From the NCBI RefSeq assembly GCF_016863295.1, contig NZ_BOOP01000036.1:1-64000 (forward strand): DNA of 64,000 nucleotides. The letters are read 5' to 3'. This stretch comes from Planotetraspora phitsanulokensis. Lineage in GTDB: Bacteria > Actinomycetota > Actinomycetes > Streptosporangiales > Streptosporangiaceae. Positions 37,381 through 47,607 of this stretch are shown piece by piece. The translations under genes and the position numbers were made by a program. Positions within the stretch are counted from its first letter, which is position 1; each line of letters opens with the position of its first letter. Under the pieces are notes generated by a model that was not told the origin of the DNA, did no database searches, and was given only the letters and a program-made list of their open reading frames with translations.

Positions 37381-38310
37381 TCAGCTGCTGACCTTCTCCA
37401 GCCGACCGTCCGCGGCGTCGCTGCGGGCGGCGGCGGGCTCGGGGGCGGCTTCGGTGGTCGGCTCGCTTTCCGCCGTGTCGTCCTGGGTGTCAACTGCGGC
37501 CTCCGGGGCCGGCTCACTGCTCGGCGCGCCCGCCTCAGCGGCCGGGGCCTCGGCGACCTCGGTTCCGCCGGATTCGGCGGTCTCGGCGGTCTCGGTTTCA
37601 GCGGTGTCGGTCCCGGTCGTCTGGGCGTCGGCGGGGGTCTCAGTCGCCAGGGCCTCGGCGGTGTCGGCCGTCCCGGCCTCGGCGGCCGCAGGCTTCGTCG
37701 CCTCGTTTCCGGTGGCCTCAGCCTCGGTTACCGCGGCCTCCGCCGATTCGCCCTTGGCGGAGTCCGGCGTGGCGACCGGCTGGGACGCGTCCTGCGCACC
37801 GCCGGCCTCGGATGCGGCGACGGATGCCTCGGGTGCGTACGGCGAAGCCGCGGAAGCCATCGCGGCGCTCTGCTGAGCGGCCGTGACCCGCCGGTTCACG
37901 AACGTGAAGCCGAAGGCGCCGCCGATCGCCCAGATGAGGAGGCTCTTGATGTCGACGATCTCGCTGAAGTGGTCGGTGACGATCGTGAAGGCGTCGACGT
38001 AGCCGATCGGGGTGCCGAGGCTCTCGGCGACCCTGACGACCTGGACGACGTCCTCCATGACGATGCCGAGGGCCGCGCCTCCGAAGGAGAAGATGGCCGC
38101 GATGGCGGGGAGCACCGGGCTGGTGGGCTTGACGGCCATCATGGCGGCGCCGACGAGCGCGCCGATGGCGATCGTCGCGACACCGAGCTCGTATCCGCTG
38201 AGGTCGACGAACAGCGCGTAGAGGGCCGCGCCGACGAGGGCCGCGACAAGACCGGCGATGATGCCGGGAACCAGCCCGCTCTTCTGCTGGGCCGGAGAAT
38301 TCTCATGCAT
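37381..38310 (-). CDS. Membrane protein with long Ala/Glu/Thr-rich tail
   Basis: A 309-residue protein of unknown function. Residues 1-12 are polar, then four hydrophobic segments lie at about 13-35, 42-60, 66-88 and 118-140. The last 165 residues are a low-complexity Ala/Glu/Thr/Ser tail, probably disordered. ATG 38310 is chosen with AGGAA upstream. The frame is open a further 22 codons and would add an MCPACHTKLL stretch with one CxxC, but that has no better ribosome site. It is divergent from gap. Confidence 0.65.
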   Translation of the reverse strand: MHENSPAQQKSGLVPGIIAGLVAALVGAALYALFVDLSGYELGVATIAIGALVGAAMMAVKPTSPVLPAIAAIFSFGGAALGIVMEDVVQVVRVAESLGTPIGYVDAFTIVTDHFSEIVDIKSLLIWAIGGAFGFTFVNRRVTAAQQSAAMASAASPYAPEASVAASEAGGAQDASQPVATPDSAKGESAEAAVTEAEATGNEATKPAAAEAGTADTAEALATETPADAQTTGTDTAETETAETAESGGTEVAEAPAAEAGAPSSEPAPEAAVDTQDDTAESEPTTEAAPEPAAARSDAADGRLEKVSS

Positions 38311-38459
38311 GGGGGGATTCCTGGGAGAGAGGAGTTTGGTGTGACAAGCCGGGCACATTACCTCAGAGCCTGACACTTGGTGCGCGCTTTACCTGACTGT
38401 GGCATGACCCACCCGCGCGTGGTCTAGTCCAATTTGCGTCCGATAAGGTCTGTCATTGA

Positions 38460-40710
<2,251 letters not shown>

Positions 40711-40711
<1 letters not shown>

Positions 40712-41490
40712 TGGCTCGTAAGCCGCTCATCGCCGGCAACTGGAAGATGAACCTCAACCACCTCGAGGCCATCAACCTGGTGCAGAAGCTGGCGTTCTCG
40801 CTGACCGACAAGGACTTCGACGCCGTCGAGGTCGCGGTGCTCCCGCCGTACACCGATCTGCGCAGCGTCCAGACGCTGGTCGACGGTGACAAGCTCCGGA
40901 TCGTGTACGGCGGACAGAACCTGTCCCACCACGACTCGGGCGCCTACACGGGGGACATCTCCGGGGCGATGCTCGCCAAGCTCGGTGCGACCTTCGTGCT
41001 GGTCGGGCATTCCGAGCGCCGGCAGTACCACCACGAGGACAACGGTCTCTGCAACGCGAAGATCAAGGCGGCCTACCGGCACTCGATCACGCCGATCCTG
41101 TGCGTCGGTGAGGCGCTCGAGATCCGCAAGGAAGACCGTCACATCGAGCACACGGTGGCGCAGCTCGATGGCGCGCTCGAGGGCGTTCCGGCCGAGCAGG
41201 TCAAGTCGATCGTCGTGGCGTACGAGCCGATTTGGGCGATCGGCACCGGAGAAGTGGCCACCCGGGAGGACGCCCAGGAGGTGTGCGGAGCGATCCGGGC
41301 ACGACTCGCCGAGCTGTATGGGGACGAGGTGGCCGCAGCGGTCCGTATCCTTTACGGAGGCTCGGTAAAGGCGGACAACATCGCCGGCATCATGGCGCAG
41401 CCCGACATCGATGGCGCCCTCGTCGGAGGGGCAAGCCTCGACCAGGGAGAATTCGTCAAGATTTGCCGCTTTCGGGAGATGTCTGGCTAG
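40711..41490 (+). CDS. tpiA: Triosephosphate isomerase
   Basis: A 259-residue TIM barrel interconverting dihydroxyacetone phosphate and glyceraldehyde-3-phosphate. Catalytic residues are visible: N10 and K12 in AGNWKMN, H100 in LVGHSERRQ and E172 in [11 protein letters not shown]. Phosphate-binding loops are GGSVKADN and GALVGGAS. The GTG start overlaps the pgk stop by one base. A long palindrome and a new promoter follow before secG. Confidence 0.98.
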
Positions 41491-41504
41491 CTGGGCCGTT
41501 TAGG

Positions 41505-41541
41505 GGGTACGAGTTGACAACAAGTCGTACCCTCATAGTGC
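41505..41541 (+). promoter_or_regulatory. Palindrome enclosing the secG -35 box
   Basis: Arms at 41505-41516 and 41521-41532 pair over 12 bp with one mismatch (GGGTACGAGTTG with CAAGTCGTACCC). A perfect TTGACA at 41514-41519 spans the end of the left arm and the loop. TAGTGC at 41536-41541 is a weak -10 at 16 bp spacing. The structure could be the tpiA terminator, an operator for secG, or both. Confidence 0.5.
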
Positions 41542-41604
41542 AAGATTGAATCGTCACGCCGAATGGCGTCGTGTACACGCCCCGCACATAGGAACAGGTC
41601 TACG

Positions 41605-41835
41605 GTGACAATCGGAATCTCCATCGCTCTCATCCTGTCGAGTGCTCTGATGGTGCTGCTCGTCCTGCTCCACAAGGGCAAGGGCGGCGGTCTGTCTGAC
41701 CTGTTCGGCGGTGGTTTCACCTCGTCCTTCGGCGGGTCGTCGGTGGTGGAGCGTAACCTGGACCGACTCACCGTCATCACGGGCGTGATCTGGTTCGTCT
41801 GCATCATCGCGCTGGGTCTGCTGCTCAGGCCGTAG
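41605..41835 (+). CDS. secG: Preprotein translocase subunit SecG
   Basis: A 76-residue membrane subunit of the SecYEG channel. It has two transmembrane helices (about 3-22 and 52-72) joined by the conserved cytoplasmic loop HKGKGGGLSDLFGGG and SSFGGSSVVERNLDRLT. GTG 41605 is chosen: it puts the first helix at the N-terminus, as in the family, and ACAGGT precedes it. Location after tpiA matches other actinobacteria. Confidence 0.96.
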   Translation: MTIGISIALILSSALMVLLVLLHKGKGGGLSDLFGGGFTSSFGGSSVVERNLDRLTVITGVIWFVCIIALGLLLRP

Positions 41836-41910
41836 CGGCTTTCTCAGGCGAACGCGTGATCTGGATTCACCTCCCCGTGTCCCCGGGGCGATCGAGCAAG
41901 GAGTTCATCC

Positions 41911-42258
41911 GTGGGTAGTGGCAACGCGATCCGTGGCAGCCGAGTCGGTGCCGGCCCCATGGGGGAGGCCGAGCGCGGCGAGGCCGCTCCCCGCGTGCGG
42001 GTCTCGTTCTGGTGCGCCAACATGCACGAGACGCGTCCCAGCTTCGCCAGTGACGCCGCCGTCCCCGAGTACTGGGATTGCCCCAGGTGCGGGTTGCCGG
42101 CCGGTCAGGACGAGGCCAATCCGCCCGCCCCGCCGCGGAACGAGCCGTACAAGACGCACCTCGCGTACGTGAAGGAGCGTCGTAGCGACACCGACGGCGC
42201 GCAGATCCTCGCCGAAGCGCTGGAGCGTCTGCGGTCGTCTTCCCGCCCGATCTACTAG
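41911..42258 (+). CDS. rbpA: RNA polymerase-binding protein RbpA
   Basis: RbpA is an actinobacterial transcription activator that binds principal sigma factor and stabilises open complexes. The 115 residues show the N-terminal tail AIRGSRVGAGPMGEAERGE, a zinc-ribbon core with FWCANMHET and WDCPRCG (ligands about C34, H38, C56, C59), and the C-terminal sigma-interaction helix (about 72-110). GCAAGGAG precedes GTG 41911. A strong terminator follows. Confidence 0.97.
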   Translation: MGSGNAIRGSRVGAGPMGEAERGEAAPRVRVSFWCANMHETRPSFASDAAVPEYWDCPRCGLPAGQDEANPPAPPRNEPYKTHLAYVKERRSDTDGAQILAEALERLRSSSRPIY

Positions 42259-42277
42259 GCGCACACGGCGACAGCCA

Positions 42278-42312
42278 CGAGACCCCCCGCGACACGGTCG
42301 CGGGGGGTCTCG
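42278..42312 (+). terminator. Strong hairpin terminator after rbpA
   Basis: Arms of 14 bp at 42278-42291 and 42299-42312 (CGAGACCCCCCGCG and its complement) pair perfectly around a 7-base loop. No long T run follows, but the stem is very stable. Confidence 0.8.
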
Positions 42313-42376
42313 TCGTTCACGGGCCTCGGCCGGGGGCACGAGTTCCCCCGGCGTCACCTCCACGTACGCGTGACCG

Positions 42377-43981
42377 TCAGCCGTGGACCTGCTCCCCGTC
42401 GACGAAGGTCATCCGGGCCTTGGTGGTCCAGATCTCGCCGGGCTCGAGCGTGAAGGGATCCCGGTCGAGCACGACGAGGTCGGCCGGGCGGCCTTCCTCG
42501 ATCGCGCCGGCGGGGGACCGGTTCAGCCAGGCCGAGCCGGCCGTGTACGCGTTCATGACCGTCCTGAGGTCGATGCTCTGGCCGGGGAGGAACGGCGTCT
42601 GGGCGGTCGGGTAGGACGCGTGGACCGAACTGCCCGGTTCGGTCCGGTTGACCGCGACGTGCATGCCCTGGATCGGGTCGGCCGACGAGACGGGCCAGTC
42701 CGAGCCCGCCGCGAACCGGGTGCCGTGCCGTACGAGATCGGCGAAGGGGTACTGCCAGGCCGACCGCTCCTCGCCGAGGAACGGGATGCACAACTCGTCC
42801 ATCTGGGCGTGGTGGGTCGCCCACAGCGGCTGCAGGTTCGCGGTCACGCCGAGCGCGGCGAAGCGAGGGACGTCCTGCGGCGTGATGATCTGGAGATGGG
42901 CGACGTGGTGCCGGTTCTCCGGGCTCGTGCCGGACAGGGCGTCCAGCGTCTCCCGTACGGCACGCTCCCCGATGGCGTGGAAATGGACCTGGAAGCCGAG
43001 CTCGTCGAGTTCCCGGACATAGCTCTTGAGCAGCTCGGGATCGACGTACGACAGGCCGGTGCCGCCGCAGCGGCAGTAGGGCTCGATGACGGCCGCGGTG
43101 AAGTTCTCCGCGATGCCGTCCTGCATGATCTTCACGGACGTCGCGCGGAACCGGTCGAGGCCCTCGGCCTTGGCACGCCGATCGACGAGGTCGGGGATCT
43201 GTTCCACGCCACGCGCCCGGTCCCACCAGAGGGCGCCGACGACGCGCGCCTTCAGGCGGCCCGCGCCGGCGGCCTCGATGTAGGTGGACAGGTTGTCGTC
43301 CGATCCGGCGTACGAGCCGACGATCGCGTCCTGCCAGCCGGTGATCCCGAGCGAGAAGAGGTACGACTGAGCGTCGAGCAGGGCCGCGTCGGCGTCCGCG
43401 GGGGTCGGGCGCGGCGTGAGCAGGCCGACCAGGTCCATCGCGCCCTCGTGCAGGACGCCGCTCGGAGTGCCGTCGGGGTCGCGCTCGATGCGGCCGTCGG
43501 CGGGGTCGGGGGTGTCCCGGGTGATCCCGGCCGCCTCCAGCGCGCGGGTGTTGACCCACGCGGCATGGTGGTCGCGCTGGATCAGGTAGACGGGCCGGTC
43601 GAGGAAGTCGAGCTGGGAACGGTGGGGGAGGCCGTTGGGGAAGGCCGACATGTCCCAGCCACCACCATCGATCCACTCCTTATCCGGATTTTTCATGGCA
43701 TAGTCGGCGACTTTTGCCACATACGCGTCTAAGCCGTAGATCTCCGACAGTTCGCACTTGGCCCGCTCGAGTCCCGCCTGCACCGGGTGGATGTGGGCGT
43801 CGGTGAACCCCGGCGTCAGCAGGCCGCCCTCGAGTTCCACCGCCTGAGCAGCGGGCGAGAGCCGTACGAGATCGGACTCGGCGCCGACGGCGGCGATGCG
43901 GCCGTCGCGGACGAGGACCGCTTCGGCGAAGCCGTCCGGGGTGAAGGCGCGGCCGCCGCGGAAAAGGATGTCACTGCTCAC
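42377..43981 (-). CDS. YtcJ-like amidohydrolase
   Basis: A 534-residue metal-dependent hydrolase of the amidohydrolase-3 group. The first metal site is FTDAHIHPVQAG near 59-70. Later ligands lie in VHFHAIGERAVRE and HHVAHLQII (about 320-350), and the final Asp is in FAAGSDWPVSS near 430. Members cleave amide or ester bonds in diverse compounds; the substrate is unknown. The start is GTG 43981 with GAAGGG upstream. Three 53-bp phased repeats lie before it. The gene upstream on the same strand is an amine-type oxidase. Confidence 0.87.
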   Translation of the reverse strand: MSSDILFRGGRAFTPDGFAEAVLVRDGRIAAVGAESDLVRLSPAAQAVELEGGLLTPGFTDAHIHPVQAGLERAKCELSEIYGLDAYVAKVADYAMKNPDKEWIDGGGWDMSAFPNGLPHRSQLDFLDRPVYLIQRDHHAAWVNTRALEAAGITRDTPDPADGRIERDPDGTPSGVLHEGAMDLVGLLTPRPTPADADAALLDAQSYLFSLGITGWQDAIVGSYAGSDDNLSTYIEAAGAGRLKARVVGALWWDRARGVEQIPDLVDRRAKAEGLDRFRATSVKIMQDGIAENFTAAVIEPYCRCGGTGLSYVDPELLKSYVRELDELGFQVHFHAIGERAVRETLDALSGTSPENRHHVAHLQIITPQDVPRFAALGVTANLQPLWATHHAQMDELCIPFLGEERSAWQYPFADLVRHGTRFAAGSDWPVSSADPIQGMHVAVNRTEPGSSVHASYPTAQTPFLPGQSIDLRTVMNAYTAGSAWLNRSPAGAIEEGRPADLVVLDRDPFTLEPGEIWTTKARMTFVDGEQVHG

Positions 43982-44010
43982 AGGACTGGTGCCCTTCTGG
44001 TGGTGCGAAC

Positions 44011-44128
44011 TGCATGATCACGAAAGGTGTTCCCTCAGGTCAGCGTAGTCGCCGCCGAATCCGTGCATGATCACGATCGGTATTCGGCCAGGTCGCCGGG
44101 CTGATCGCCGAAGGTATGCATGATCACG
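44011..44128. repeat. 53-bp phased repeats carrying TGCATGATCACG
   Basis: TGCATGATCACG occurs at 44011, 44064 and 44117, exactly 53 bp apart. The two full units share further identity (GGT.TTC, CAGGTC, GCCGAA). Fifty-three bp is close to five helical turns, so the three sites face the same side of the DNA. They lie between the oxidase stop and the amidohydrolase start, in the amidohydrolase upstream region. Confidence 0.8.
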
Positions 44129-44140
44129 GGGGAGAGGGGG

Positions 44141-45538
44141 TCAGTGGCCGGTGATCTTATTGGCGATCTTGGCGAGGGTGGAGGTTCTGGTCAGTCCCCG
44201 GTTCTCCCGGGCGTCGGCCAGGCGGTAGAGGCGGTACATCGAGTGCACGCCGAGCCAGCGCAGGGGCTCGGGCTCCCAGGAGCGGACCCGGCGGTCGACC
44301 CACGGCAGCGAGGTCAGCTCGGTGTCCCGTTGGAGGACGAGGTCGCACAACGTGCGCCCGGCCAGGTTCGTGGTCGTCACCCCGTGCCCGGTGTAACCGC
44401 CGGCCCAGCCGAGCCCGGTCGCGTGGTCCACGTGGACGGTCGCGCACCAGTCGCGCGGCACGCCGAGCACGCCCGACCAGGCGTGCGCGACCTGTGAGGA
44501 CGCGACGGCGGGGAAGAACGAAGTGAGCAGGTCCCAGAGCGCGTCGATCGTCCAGGCGTGCGTGTGCCCACGCTCGTCGATCTTCGATCCGTAGAGGTAC
44601 GGCTTACCCCGGCCGCCGAAGGCGATGCGGTCGTCGGCGGTCCGCTGGGCGTACATGTAGTAGTGCGCCATGTCGCCGAGCAGTTCGCGGCCGGCCCAGC
44701 CGATGGAGTCCCACACCTGTGCGGGCAGCGGCTCGGTGACGATCATGGAGCTGTTCATCGGGAGCCAGTCCCGGTGGTGTCCCGGGATGGTCGCGGTGAA
44801 TCCCTCGGTGCACCGCAGCACGTGGCGGGCGGTCACCGTGCCGTACGGCGTGACCGCACGGCCGGGGGCGATCTCCGTCACCGGCGTCCGCTCGTAGATT
44901 TTCACGCCGAGGTCCCGTACGGCCCGGGCCAGCCCTTGGGCGAGCTTCGCCGGCTGGATCCGGGCGCAGTGGGGACTCCATGTCGCGCCGACGGCGCCGC
45001 TCACTCTGAGGCGCTCGTCCATCTCACCGGGGGACAGCAGGCGCACGTCCTCCTCGGTCCAGCCCCACTCCCGCTGCCAGTCGAGGTCCTCCCGCAACCG
45101 CCGGGCCTGGGCGGCGGACCTGGCCACGGTGGTGATGCCGCCCTTCACGATGTCGGCGTCGACGCCCTCCTCGGCGGTCACCCGGACGACCTCGTCGACC
45201 GCGGCGAACATCGAGCGCTGCAGCCGTCTGGCCGCGTCCGGGCCGTGGGTCTTCGCATACCGCTCGGGCGTGCCGGCGAGCGCACCGGTGAGCCAGCCGC
45301 CGTTGCGCCCGGACGCCCCGAAACCGGCGAACTCCTTCTCCAGCACCACGATGTCGAGCGACGGCTGGGCCTTCTTCAGGTAGTAGGCGGTCCACAGGCC
45401 CGTGTAGCCGGCTCCCACGACGGCCACGTCGGCCCGGACGTCGCCCCCGAGGGGTTCGCCCGGCGCCGGGAGTCCCAGAGAGCGGTACCAGAACGAAACG
45501 TTCCCGTTGACGAAACCCGAAGAAAGCGGAGCATTCAT
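44141..45538 (-). CDS. FAD-dependent oxidoreductase, DadA/PuuB-like
   Basis: A 465-residue DAO-superfamily flavoenzyme. The dinucleotide motif is DVAVVGAGYTGLWTAYYL (about 38-55), followed by FGASGRNGGWLTG, typical of gamma-glutamylputrescine oxidase-like enzymes. The C-terminal FAD loop is LGWAGGYTGHGVTTTNLAGR near 405. The probable substrate is an amine or N-substituted amino acid. ATG 45538 is chosen with AGGATG upstream; ATG 45547 is in frame. It is 160 bp upstream of the amidohydrolase on the same strand, so both may serve one catabolic route. Confidence 0.87.
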   Translation of the reverse strand: MNAPLSSGFVNGNVSFWYRSLGLPAPGEPLGGDVRADVAVVGAGYTGLWTAYYLKKAQPSLDIVVLEKEFAGFGASGRNGGWLTGALAGTPERYAKTHGPDAARRLQRSMFAAVDEVVRVTAEEGVDADIVKGGITTVARSAAQARRLREDLDWQREWGWTEEDVRLLSPGEMDERLRVSGAVGATWSPHCARIQPAKLAQGLARAVRDLGVKIYERTPVTEIAPGRAVTPYGTVTARHVLRCTEGFTATIPGHHRDWLPMNSSMIVTEPLPAQVWDSIGWAGRELLGDMAHYYMYAQRTADDRIAFGGRGKPYLYGSKIDERGHTHAWTIDALWDLLTSFFPAVASSQVAHAWSGVLGVPRDWCATVHVDHATGLGWAGGYTGHGVTTTNLAGRTLCDLVLQRDTELTSLPWVDRRVRSWEPEPLRWLGVHSMYRLYRLADARENRGLTRTSTLAKIANKITGH

Positions 45539-45733
45539 GGTGCACATCCTGCTATATCCGTTCTCTCCAGCACATCCCGCGACGGAAGTCGTTGGCTAAT
45601 CGCGATGCTTATGCTGATAACGGCAGCCATCTGTGCGTATATCGGTCTGAAACGGCAGGCTCACCGTTGCGTAGCAATCGCGTAACAGAGGTGCGTCAAG
45701 CTGAGACACAGCGCAACGGAGGGAGCAGCACCG
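45539..45733. other. Divergent promoter region with an 8-bp inverted repeat
   Basis: The 195-bp gap between the oxidase and the ACT-GNAT gene is AT-richer than its flanks. CCGTTGCG at 45664-45671 and CGCAACGG at 45712-45719 are perfect inverted copies 40 bp apart. No consensus -35/-10 pair was convincing. Confidence 0.4.
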
Positions 45734-46786
45734 ATGGGGTTCTTGCGGGTCCGGACGACGGTCGACGAGCGGCCGGGACGTCTCGCCGCACTCGCGGCGG
45801 CCCTCGCCGAGAAGGGCGGGAACATCCTCGGCCTGTCCGTCCAGCCGGACACGGACGGCACGGTCGACGAGTTCGTGACGGAGATTCCCGCCTCGCCTGA
45901 CGTGGTGCGTGAGGCGCTGGAGGCGGCGGGAGGCCGGCGGGTCCAGGTCGTGCCCGCGACCGCGCACGAGCTGACCGACGAGCCGACCCGCGCCCTGCTG
46001 CTCGCCGCCCGGCTCCGGGCGATGCCGTGGCGCCTGCCCGAGATCCTCGGGGAGTTGCTGCGGGCCGACGACTCCCGCTGGGTCTACGGCGCCGACCCCG
46101 GACGTCCGCGCGGGGACACGGAGACGGGAGAGCTTCCCGACCCCACCCTGCTGGTGGTCCCCGTGGCCGCGCGCCGGGCGATCCGGCTCCGCCGCGCCGG
46201 GCTGCCCTTCACCCTGACCGAGGCGGCCCGGGCCGCCGCGCTCGTGCGGCTCGCGCAGCCGCCCGCCGAGGTCGCCCCCGACGGCCCCCTGCGGCTGGCC
46301 GACGGCGCCGAGGTGCTGATCAGGCCCCTCACCTCGCTCTACCGGGAGGCGGTTCGCGACCTGCACGAGCGCTGCTCACCCGAGACGCGGCGGTTCCGCT
46401 ACTTCACGGCCATGCCGACGCTGCCGCCCCAGGTGTTCGACCGGCTCTGCGACCGCAACCGAGGACACTCGCTCGTGGCCGGGCACGACGGTCAGGTGGT
46501 GGCGGTCGCGTCGCTGATGTTCACTCCCGACCCGGGCATCGCGGAGATCGCGTTCCTGGTCGAGGACCGCTGGCAGGGACGCGGGATCGGCACCGCGATG
46601 GCGCGCATGATCATGCAGGAGGCGCGCGACCTGGGGTTCGCCGAAGTGCGGGCGAGCCTGCTGTCCGACAACGCCCGCATGCGCAGGCTTCTGACCTCCC
46701 TCGGCGCCACGCTCACCCACACCGAGGACCCCGGTGTGATGGAGGCGCGGATCGCCGTGGGTGTGATGGCGGCTTCTCCGAGCTGA
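45734..46786 (+). CDS. ACT domain-GNAT acetyltransferase fusion
   Basis: A 350-residue protein. Residues about 4-70 look like an ACT domain (LRVRTTVDERPGRLAALAAA, GGNILGLSVQPDTDG), which usually binds an amino acid. Residues about 190-335 form a GNAT acetyltransferase with the acetyl-CoA loop VEDRWQGRGIGTAMARMI near 276-293. A linker helix bundle lies between. Amino-acid-regulated protein acetylation is known for ACT- or ACT-like-GNAT proteins in actinobacteria, so a lysine acetyltransferase is plausible. GGAGGGAG precedes ATG 45734. Confidence 0.87.
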   Translation: MGFLRVRTTVDERPGRLAALAAALAEKGGNILGLSVQPDTDGTVDEFVTEIPASPDVVREALEAAGGRRVQVVPATAHELTDEPTRALLLAARLRAMPWRLPEILGELLRADDSRWVYGADPGRPRGDTETGELPDPTLLVVPVAARRAIRLRRAGLPFTLTEAARAAALVRLAQPPAEVAPDGPLRLADGAEVLIRPLTSLYREAVRDLHERCSPETRRFRYFTAMPTLPPQVFDRLCDRNRGHSLVAGHDGQVVAVASLMFTPDPGIAEIAFLVEDRWQGRGIGTAMARMIMQEARDLGFAEVRASLLSDNARMRRLLTSLGATLTHTEDPGVMEARIAVGVMAASPS

Positions 46787-46796
46787 GCCGTCACAG

Positions 46797-46848
46797 GTGA
46801 TCCATCCTGGTCCGGCGGGGCTCAGGGACGCCGGGCCAGGATGATCAC
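46797..46848. terminator. Bidirectional hairpin terminator between convergent genes
   Basis: GTGATCCATCCTGGTCCGG (46797-46815) pairs with CCGGGCCAGGATGATCAC (46831-46848) with one bulge and one G-T pair. The right arm includes the stop codon of the Clp-N gene. Confidence 0.65.
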
Positions 46849-47456
46849 TCAGGAGAGCCGGAAGAGCCGGGAGAGCCGGGAGGGCCGGGGTCCGGCGGCG
46901 CGTTCATCGCGTCCAGCCGGCGTTCGATGCGGTCCACAGCCTCCTGTAGCCGGTCGATCCTGGCCACCAGCGAAGGCCCGAGAGACGGGAAGGCCCCGGA
47001 GTGGCCGCCCGCCTCACGCTGGAGCCGGGTCTCCTCGATGACCTTCTGCCGGATCCGGTCGAAGTCCACCCTGCGTTCGATGAGCACCTGGGCCCCGGCT
47101 CCGCCGCCTTCCCGGATCAGGCCCAGCAGGATGTGCTCGGTGCCGATGTAGTTGTGCCGGAGGTTCAGGGATTCACGGAGCGAGAGCTCGAGGATCTTCT
47201 TCGCCCGCGGTGTGAAGGGGATGTGCTCCTCGGGGCTGGGGGACTCCCCCATGCCCACCATCCGCCTGACCTCCTCACGCAGGGGCTCGAGCTCGATGCC
47301 CTCCTCATGGAGGATCTTGGCGGCGAGGCCCTCGCCCTCGTGGACGAGGCCGAGCAGCACGTGTTCAGACCCGATGTAGCGGTGGTCGAGCATCCTCGCC
47401 TCCTCCTGGGCGAGAAGCACGACTCGGCGGGCTCGGTCGGTGAAGCGCTCGAACAC
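46845..47456 (-). CDS. Clp N-terminal-domain-only protein
   Basis: A 203-residue protein with two Clp-N repeats (about 2-70 and 78-145: FERFTDRARRVVLLAQEEAR, YIGSEHVLLGLVHEGEG, YIGTEHILLGLIREGGG) and no AAA+ ATPase part. Such stand-alone modules may bind ClpC substrates or compete for adaptors. The last 50 residues hold a short coiled coil and a Pro/Gly/Ser-rich end. GGAGG precedes GTG 47456. The sequence resembles ClpC closely, but there is no Walker motif anywhere in the gene. Confidence 0.88.
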   Translation of the reverse strand: MFERFTDRARRVVLLAQEEARMLDHRYIGSEHVLLGLVHEGEGLAAKILHEEGIELEPLREEVRRMVGMGESPSPEEHIPFTPRAKKILELSLRESLNLRHNYIGTEHILLGLIREGGGAGAQVLIERRVDFDRIRQKVIEETRLQREAGGHSGAFPSLGPSLVARIDRLQEAVDRIERRLDAMNAPPDPGPPGSPGSSGSPE

Positions 47457-47607
47457 GGGAGGCCTCCGTCGTTGGGCGGTGCTTCCACTATGCGTCAGGA
47501 CGGTCCCCCGACGGCAGCGCGAACCGCAGGAGAATGCCGTTCCAGTGCAGTGTGGAGGGGCGGCGGGCCGGTGGACGTGAGGCGCGACTGCGGGTACAGG
47601 TGGAGCC

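Noticed and set aside
42383-43732. 449-codon + strand frame opposite the amidohydrolase
   Set aside because: Antisense shadow; the minus-strand product has the full metal-site motif set.
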